Part shown: one piece after another, positions 59,641 through 64,000 of the stretch
Layout: each line of letters begins with the position of its first letter
How positions within the stretch are numbered: the first letter of the stretch is position 1
NCBI GenBank assembly: GCA_963736325.1
Contig: CAVTOG010000014.1
Coordinates: 434,001 to 498,000, forward strand
DNA from: Actinoallomurus sp963736325
Lineage (GTDB): Bacteria > Actinomycetota > Actinomycetes > Streptosporangiales > Streptosporangiaceae
DNA length: 64,000 nucleotides
Reading direction: 5' to 3'
Program-made: the position numbers and the translations under genes
The notes under the pieces: generated by a model
Database searches by the model: none
Told to the model about the DNA's origin: nothing
The model's input: only the letters and a program-made list of their open reading frames with translations

Positions 59641-61102
59641 CGAGCGGTTGGTGATCGGCGGACGCCGCGTCGCGGCCGCGGACGGGCGGACGTTCACGCT
59701 GACCAGTCCCACGTCCGGTGAGCGGACCGCCTCCGTCTCCCACGCCGGCGAAGAAGACGTCGTCCGCGCGGTTCGGGAAGCGACGCGAGCGCAACCCGCC
59801 TGGGCACTGGCGGGTCCAACGCGCCGGGCCGCAGTGCTGTCGGTGCTCGCCGACCTGGTCGAGACCCACGCCGAGCACCTCGCCACGATGGAGACCAACG
59901 ACAACGGGCTTCCGATCGGCGAGACCCGGAACCAGATCGCGGCCACCGCGGCGATCCTTCGCTACTACGCGGGGGCGGCCGACAAGTTCTTCGGTCACAC
60001 CGTTCCCGTCGATGCGCCGGGGCTGTTGCTCACCGTACGGGAGCCGGTCGGTGTCGCCGCGTTGATCACGGCATGGAACGCACCGCTCCTGCTCGCCGCG
60101 CTCAAGGCGGCACCGGCGCTCGTCACCGGCAACACGGTCGTCGTGAAACCGTCGGAGCTGGCTCCCCGCACCACCCTCGCGCTGGCCGACCTCGCGGCCG
60201 AGGCCGGCCTCCCCGACGGCTGCATGAGCGTCCTGCCCGGCGACGGGGAGACCGGGGCGGCGCTGGTCGACCATCCCGGAATCGGCAAGGTCAGTTTCAC
60301 CGGCTCCACCGCGACCGGCATCGCCATCGCGCGGCGGGCCGCCACCACGCTGAAGCGGGTGACGCTGGAACTCGGCGGCAAGTCCGCGGCGATCGTCTTC
60401 GACGACGCCGACCTCGAACGGGTGGGGACGGAGGCTCCTGCCGCCGCCTTCGGGATGACCGGCCAGGACTGCTGTGCCCGGTCCCGCCTTCTCGTTCACG
60501 AGCGGGTCAAAGACGAGGTCGTCGAGCGGTACGCCGCGACGACCCGCGCCCTGCGGATCGGGGATCCGCTCGATCCGGCGACGCAGATCGGGCCACTGAT
60601 CTCGGCCGCTCACCGGGATCGCGTCCACGACTCCGTGCGGCGGGCCGCACACGAGGGCGCGCTGGCGGTCACCGGCGGCAGGATTCCGGACGGCTTCGAC
60701 ACAGGCGGGTACTACGCGCCGACCCTCCTCGACCGGGTCGATCCCGCCATGCGGGTCGCCCAAGAGGAACTGTTCGGGCCGGTCGTGAGCGTGATGACCT
60801 TCACCGACGAAGCGGAGGCCGTACGCCTCGCGAACGACACGCGGTACGGGCTCGCGGGATCGATCTGGACCGCGGACGTCGGGCGGGCCCTGCGCGTCTC
60901 GCGCGCCGTGCGAAGTGGCGTACTGGCCGTCAACGCGAACACATCGGTCTACCTCCAGGCGCCGTTCGGCGGCGTCAAGTGGTCTGGCATCGGACGGGAG
61001 TACGGTATGGAGGCGATGGAAGGAAACACGGAATCGAAGACCGTGTTCTTCGACGCCGGACAGGCGCCGGCCGCCGAGCAGCACACCCATCGGGTCGGAT
61101 AG
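59630..61102 (+). CDS. NAD(P)-dependent aldehyde dehydrogenase
   Basis: 490 residues from the TTG at 59630, five nt after GGAGG; GTG 59651 is an alternative. The blocks are ALITAWNAPLLLAALKAAPAL, VVKPSELAP, SFTGSTATG, TLELGGKSAAIVF (Glu) and GMTGQDCCARSRLLVH with the catalytic Cys. EELFGPVVSVM and SGIGREYGMEAMEGNTESK close it. It oxidises an aldehyde, probably the gamma-glutamyl-amino aldehyde produced by the downstream flavin oxidoreductase. Confidence 0.9.
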   Translation: MPSDERLVIGGRRVAAADGRTFTLTSPTSGERTASVSHAGEEDVVRAVREATRAQPAWALAGPTRRAAVLSVLADLVETHAEHLATMETNDNGLPIGETRNQIAATAAILRYYAGAADKFFGHTVPVDAPGLLLTVREPVGVAALITAWNAPLLLAALKAAPALVTGNTVVVKPSELAPRTTLALADLAAEAGLPDGCMSVLPGDGETGAALVDHPGIGKVSFTGSTATGIAIARRAATTLKRVTLELGGKSAAIVFDDADLERVGTEAPAAAFGMTGQDCCARSRLLVHERVKDEVVERYAATTRALRIGDPLDPATQIGPLISAAHRDRVHDSVRRAAHEGALAVTGGRIPDGFDTGGYYAPTLLDRVDPAMRVAQEELFGPVVSVMTFTDEAEAVRLANDTRYGLAGSIWTADVGRALRVSRAVRSGVLAVNANTSVYLQAPFGGVKWSGIGREYGMEAMEGNTESKTVFFDAGQAPAAEQHTHRVG

Positions 61103-61111
61103 GTTACGGCG

Positions 61112-61816
61112 GTGTTGAGCGACGACAGCCTCGAAGGCTTCGACCCTCTCGAGATCCCACCCGCGTACGAAGTCGTTGTGCGATACCTGCGTCGTGGGAT
61201 CCACCTCGGCGAGTTCGCGCCCGGATCGAAGCTTCCGCGCGAACGCGACCTGGCCGAACATCTCGGCGTGTCCCGCGCCACGCTGCGTGAAGCGTTGCGC
61301 CAGCTCAAAGGCGAGGGGTACATCGAGATCCACCGCGGTCAGCGTGGCGGAGTCTTCGTTCGCGCGGACCGTGCGTCGCAGGACGCACTGCACAGGTGGT
61401 TCGACGACCAGGGCACCGACATGGCGGGGGTGTTCGACTTCCGTGCCATGGTCGAGTCACTCGCCGCACGCCGGGCGGCCGTACGCGCGGACGACTCGCT
61501 CATCGATCGACTGACCGGCCTCAACACCCACATGGAAGAGACCGACGAGATCGGCGCGTTCCGCCGGGCCGACCTGCGTTTCCACATGGCGATCGCCGAG
61601 GCGGCCGACGCCCGGCTCGTACGGAGGGCGGCCGAGGAGGCGCGCGCCGCCCTGTTCTTGCCGTTCCAGCTCCTCGACTTCGCCGAGATGCGAGCCCGTT
61701 CCGTCCCGGAGCACGAGAAGATCATCGACGCCATCCGCCTCGGCGACGCCGAAGCGGCCGCGACCCGGATGGCAGAACACATCCGCGGAACGGCAGCAGC
61801 GCTGTCCGGCGACTGA
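61112..61816 (+). CDS. GntR family (FadR subfamily) transcriptional regulator
   Basis: 234 residues from GTG 61112, 9 bp after the dehydrogenase. The winged helix is LPRERDLAEHLGVSRATLREALRQLKGEGYIEIHRGQRGGVFV. The FCD domain has DLRFHMAIAEAAD and HEKIIDAIRLGD with the expected metal residues. It is cotranscribed with the operon it probably controls. The paired GGTATG-CATACC type palindromes at 56647 and 61881 flank the unit exactly at its two transcription starts. Confidence 0.9.
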   Translation: MLSDDSLEGFDPLEIPPAYEVVVRYLRRGIHLGEFAPGSKLPRERDLAEHLGVSRATLREALRQLKGEGYIEIHRGQRGGVFVRADRASQDALHRWFDDQGTDMAGVFDFRAMVESLAARRAAVRADDSLIDRLTGLNTHMEETDEIGAFRRADLRFHMAIAEAADARLVRRAAEEARAALFLPFQLLDFAEMRARSVPEHEKIIDAIRLGDAEAAATRMAEHIRGTAAALSGD

Positions 61817-61880
61817 CGCGTTCGTCCGGATACCGAACAAGAACCACCTGACGCACCCCTGGTCATCCATAGGTACTTTA

Positions 61881-61897
61881 GGTATGTTTTTCATACC
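61881..61897. promoter_or_regulatory. GntR-type operator-like palindrome before binding protein 5
   Basis: GGTATGTTTTTCATACC has perfect 6-bp arms (GGTATG and CATACC) around five T residues. It lies 50 bp before the lipoprotein start at 61948. The sequence TTAGGTATG at its left end is shared with the site at 56647. Confidence 0.65.
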
Positions 61898-61947
61898 CAA
61901 GAACCATTGCCTCTCGAATCTCGTCACTTCGGCAAGAGGAACCCGTT

Positions 61948-63537
61948 ATGCGAAGACTGTCGGCTTTGTTTACTTGCCTCGTCGTTGGATGCGTCATGGC
62001 CGCAGGCTGTGGTGGATCGCCTGCCGCTCGCCAGAACGGAGGGGTGAAGTACGCCCGGGGTGGCACGTTCACGATGGCGTTCAACGACGACCGGGGAAAC
62101 TTCGATCCGTACCACACGAACATCGTCAACTACGCGAAGTTCGCCTACGACTCCCTCGTGAACCTGCGGCCGGACGGGACGTTCGCGACCGGGCTGGCGC
62201 AGAAGTGGACCGTCGATCTCACGTCCGCGACGTTCACGCTCCGTGGCGACGTGACGTGTTCGGACGGGACACCGTTGACCGCGAAGCAAGTCGCCGCCGA
62301 CCTGAAATACGTGGGTGACCCCAAGAACCAGTCCTTCCTGCGCGGCGTCACGGTCCCGACAGTGCCCTTCACGGTGACCGCCGACGACACGGCGCGGACC
62401 GTGAAGATCGTCATGTCGCAGCCGTACAGCTTCCTGCTGCACACCGTGGGGCAGACGCCGATCATGTGCGCGAAGGGGCTGAAGGATCCGAACTCGATCA
62501 AGTACCGCTCGGACGGCACCGGGCCCTTCGTGCTGACGAATGTGGTTCCCGGCCAGAGCTACACGTTCGCGGTACGGCAGGGGTACAAATGGGGCCCGGA
62601 CGGCGCCGGTACGAGTGCGCCCGGCACGCCGGCCAAGGTGGTGCTCAACGTGCTCCGCAACGAGACCACCGCGGCCAATCTGCTGTTGTCGGGTCAGCTC
62701 AACCTGGCTCGCATCACCGGCGAGGACCGGGCGCGACTCGACGCGCGCGGCATGCACCGATTCCAGCGGCCGGCAGCCGGCGTCTGGCTGCACTACAACA
62801 ACAGCGCCGGCCGGCCGACCTCCGACAGACGGGTCAGACAGGCACTGGCGCAGGCGCTCGACCTCGACCAGATCGTCAAGGTCGACTCCGGGGGCGTGGG
62901 CAGACGCCAGACCGGACTCATGACCATCGAACCCAAGGTGTGCAGGGGCGATACGCTCACCGGCCTCCTGCCGAAGTACGACGTGGCCGCTGCCCAGGCC
63001 CTGCTGGATCAGGCCGGATGGGTCAAAGGCGCCGACGGAATCCGGCACCGGGGCGGCAAGGCACTGAAGCTCGACATGCTCTACCTGCCGGAGATCTCCA
63101 GCTACAACAAGCCCACCGCCGAACTGGTCGCGCAGCGGTTCCATGCCGTCGGCGTACAGGCGAATCTGATCCCGATCACCCTGGCCCAATACGCCACGTA
63201 CCTCTTCCAGAATCGCAACTGGGACATCTATCTGGAAGGCAACGGCATCAACCTGCCGATCCAGGCGGTGCCGTTCTACTCCGGGCCGGTGCCGCCGAAG
63301 GGCGAGAACTGGACCGGGATCAACAACCCCGACTACAACCGGCTGGTGGCCAAGGCGAAGAACCTGCCGCTCCCGGACGCATGCGCCTACTGGAACCAGG
63401 CGGAACAGGCACTGTTTCGCGACGTGGATCTCGTTCCGATCGTCAACCGGCCCGAGCAGTGGTACCTCCAGAAGGCCCAGGCGACGTACGCGGGTTACGA
63501 CCGTCCACTGCCGTCCAGCATCCGGCTGCTGCAGTGA
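61948..63537 (+). CDS. ABC transporter family-5 solute-binding lipoprotein 5
   Basis: 529 residues from ATG 61948, preceded by AAGAGGAA. The signal peptide ends in the lipobox AAGC (Cys about 22). Landmarks are FTMAFNDDRGNFDPYHTN, YDSLVNLRPDGTFATGLA, VTCSDGTPLTAKQVAADL and the C-terminal RPLPSSIRLLQ. It is the closest in style to binding protein 2. Its palindrome is shared with the gamma-glutamylation operon, so it probably delivers that operon's amine or peptide substrate. No permease follows; the next intact gene is an oxidoreductase. Confidence 0.92.
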   Translation: MRRLSALFTCLVVGCVMAAGCGGSPAARQNGGVKYARGGTFTMAFNDDRGNFDPYHTNIVNYAKFAYDSLVNLRPDGTFATGLAQKWTVDLTSATFTLRGDVTCSDGTPLTAKQVAADLKYVGDPKNQSFLRGVTVPTVPFTVTADDTARTVKIVMSQPYSFLLHTVGQTPIMCAKGLKDPNSIKYRSDGTGPFVLTNVVPGQSYTFAVRQGYKWGPDGAGTSAPGTPAKVVLNVLRNETTAANLLLSGQLNLARITGEDRARLDARGMHRFQRPAAGVWLHYNNSAGRPTSDRRVRQALAQALDLDQIVKVDSGGVGRRQTGLMTIEPKVCRGDTLTGLLPKYDVAAAQALLDQAGWVKGADGIRHRGGKALKLDMLYLPEISSYNKPTAELVAQRFHAVGVQANLIPITLAQYATYLFQNRNWDIYLEGNGINLPIQAVPFYSGPVPPKGENWTGINNPDYNRLVAKAKNLPLPDACAYWNQAEQALFRDVDLVPIVNRPEQWYLQKAQATYAGYDRPLPSSIRLLQ

Positions 63538-63572
63538 CGCGTGCCCGCCGTACGAATCGAAAGGGAGCCACG

Positions 63573-63605
63573 ATGCGGTATCCGAGAACCCACACGGTGC
63601 GTTGA
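63573..63605 (+). other. ten-codon mini open frame after binding protein 5
   Basis: ATG at 63573 follows AAAGGGAG and reads MRYPRTHTVR before TGA. It could be the 5' stub of a lost gene (an ABC permease gene often follows the binding protein) or a leader peptide for the oxidoreductase gene. Nothing else was recognised in the 153-bp gap. Confidence 0.25.
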
Positions 63606-63690
63606 GGCCTGCGCCGGGTTGAGCCTTCCAGACACTCTGTCGCGGCTGTGCCGATGAAGTCCGACGTTCTCGGTTCGGAGAAAGGCAGTC

Positions 63691-64000
63691 ATGACCACTG
63701 ATACGTCTCAGTCGACGCCCCCTCGGCGCGTCGCGGTCGTGGGTGCGGGAATGGTGGGTCTGTCCACCGCGTGGTTTCTGCAGGAGCACGGTGTCCAGGT
63801 CACGGTGCTGGACGCCGAAGGTGTCGCCGGTGGCTCGTCGTGGGGTAACGCGGGCTGGTTGACGCCCGGCTTTGCCACGCCGTTGCCGGAGCCTGCGGTG
63901 TTGCGGTATGGGGTGCGGGCCGTGTTCAGTTCGTCTTCGCCGATGTACGTTCCGCCGAGCTTCGATGCGGCGTTGCTGCGGTTCCTGGCCGGGTTCGTGC
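63691..64000 (+). CDS. FAD-dependent oxidoreductase (DadA/PuuB-like), cut by window edge
   Basis: 103 codons are visible. VAVVGAGMVGLSTAWFLQEHG is the FAD dinucleotide loop, followed by VTVLDAEGVAGGSSWGNAGW and LTPGFATPLPEP, typical of D-amino-acid dehydrogenase and gamma-glutamylputrescine oxidase relatives. ATG 63691 follows GGAGAAAGG. In context it could oxidise the gamma-glutamylated amine made by the ligase at 57479, giving the aldehyde for the dehydrogenase at 59630. The rest lies outside the window. Confidence 0.85.
   Translation, partial: MTTDTSQSTPPRRVAVVGAGMVGLSTAWFLQEHGVQVTVLDAEGVAGGSSWGNAGWLTPGFATPLPEPAVLRYGVRAVFSSSSPMYVPPSFDAALLRFLAGFV

Noticed and set aside
61924..63789. Very long open frame antisense to binding protein 5 (and similar long antisense frames at 59303-61393, 51123-53078 and 5984-7498)
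   Set aside because: High GC makes stop codons rare on the opposite strand. These frames are Arg/Ala/Gly-rich, have no recognisable domains and lie over clear conserved genes.
1..64000. CRISPR arrays, tRNA or rRNA genes, transposases and integrases
   Set aside because: None was recognised on either strand. Repeated elements seen are short operator palindromes and paralogous genes, not arrays or mobile-element ends.

Overview
The window is chromosomal DNA from a high-GC filamentous-type actinomycete (Streptosporangiales-like; this placement is inferred from GC content, abundant GTG and TTG starts, 4-nt ATGA/GTGA gene overlaps and the gene families present, not from a marker gene). No rRNA, tRNA, CRISPR array, insertion sequence or phage gene was recognised.

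Left part (1-32.9 kb): accessory catabolism. A leftward operon (5.35 kb to the left edge) encodes an enolase-superfamily dehydratase, a Gfo/Idh/MocA oxidoreductase, an amidohydrolase-2 lactonase/hydrolase, a class III CoA-transferase, an L-rhamnose-mutarotase-family protein and an alpha/beta hydrolase. It diverges from a rightward run: solute-binding lipoprotein, M14-type carboxypeptidase, DUF4038 glycosidase, SDR, MmgE/PrpD protein, second enolase-family enzyme, E1 beta and alpha subunits of a 2-oxoacid dehydrogenase, a stand-alone lipoyl domain and a LacI regulator. Four matching 16-bp palindromes before the three transcription units look like the LacI operators. Then come a CocE hydrolase, a second binding lipoprotein, a PucR regulator, an S9 peptidase, an M19-like dipeptidase and a third binding lipoprotein, followed by a rhamnonate-dehydratase-like cluster (zinc dehydrogenase, enolase enzyme, GntR, SDR) and a second DUF4038 glycosidase with paired GntR-type sites.

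Middle (33-45.9 kb): a junction made of two gene fragments (SDR 3' end and Opp/Dpp ATPase 3' end) separates the catabolic region from an EamA transporter and a compact biosynthetic cluster. This cluster has a complete amino-group-carrier-protein (AmCP) set: LysW, LysX, LysY, LysZ and LysK, with a split transketolase and a DegT/DnrJ aminotransferase in one translationally coupled operon. Flanking it are an argininosuccinate-synthase-like enzyme, a non-canonical LuxR-type response regulator and a divergent sulfotransferase. The gene set matches the logic known from AmCP-dependent secondary metabolism (vazabitide A type): glutamate on the carrier is activated and reduced, extended by a two-carbon ketol unit and aminated. 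The synthase-like and sulfotransferase genes suggest unusual tailoring. A secreted SH3-CHAP protein, a broken secreted relative and a strong bidirectional terminator close this region.

Right part (45.9-64 kb): a hypothetical protein, a serine hydrolase, an M20D amidohydrolase and TetR (all leftward), then a fourth binding lipoprotein, an amidohydrolase, a CocE hydrolase and an S9 peptidase pseudogene whose nucleophile segment is deleted. Next is a gamma-glutamylation type catabolic operon (class I glutamine amidotransferase, glutamine-synthetase-like ligase, SDR, aldehyde dehydrogenase, GntR), a fifth binding lipoprotein and the start of a DadA/PuuB-like oxidoreductase. Matching GntR-type palindromes lie before the operon and before the fifth lipoprotein.

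A theme of the window is five paralogous family-5 solute-binding lipoproteins next to different hydrolases or oxidoreductases, without a single intact ABC permease or ATPase.
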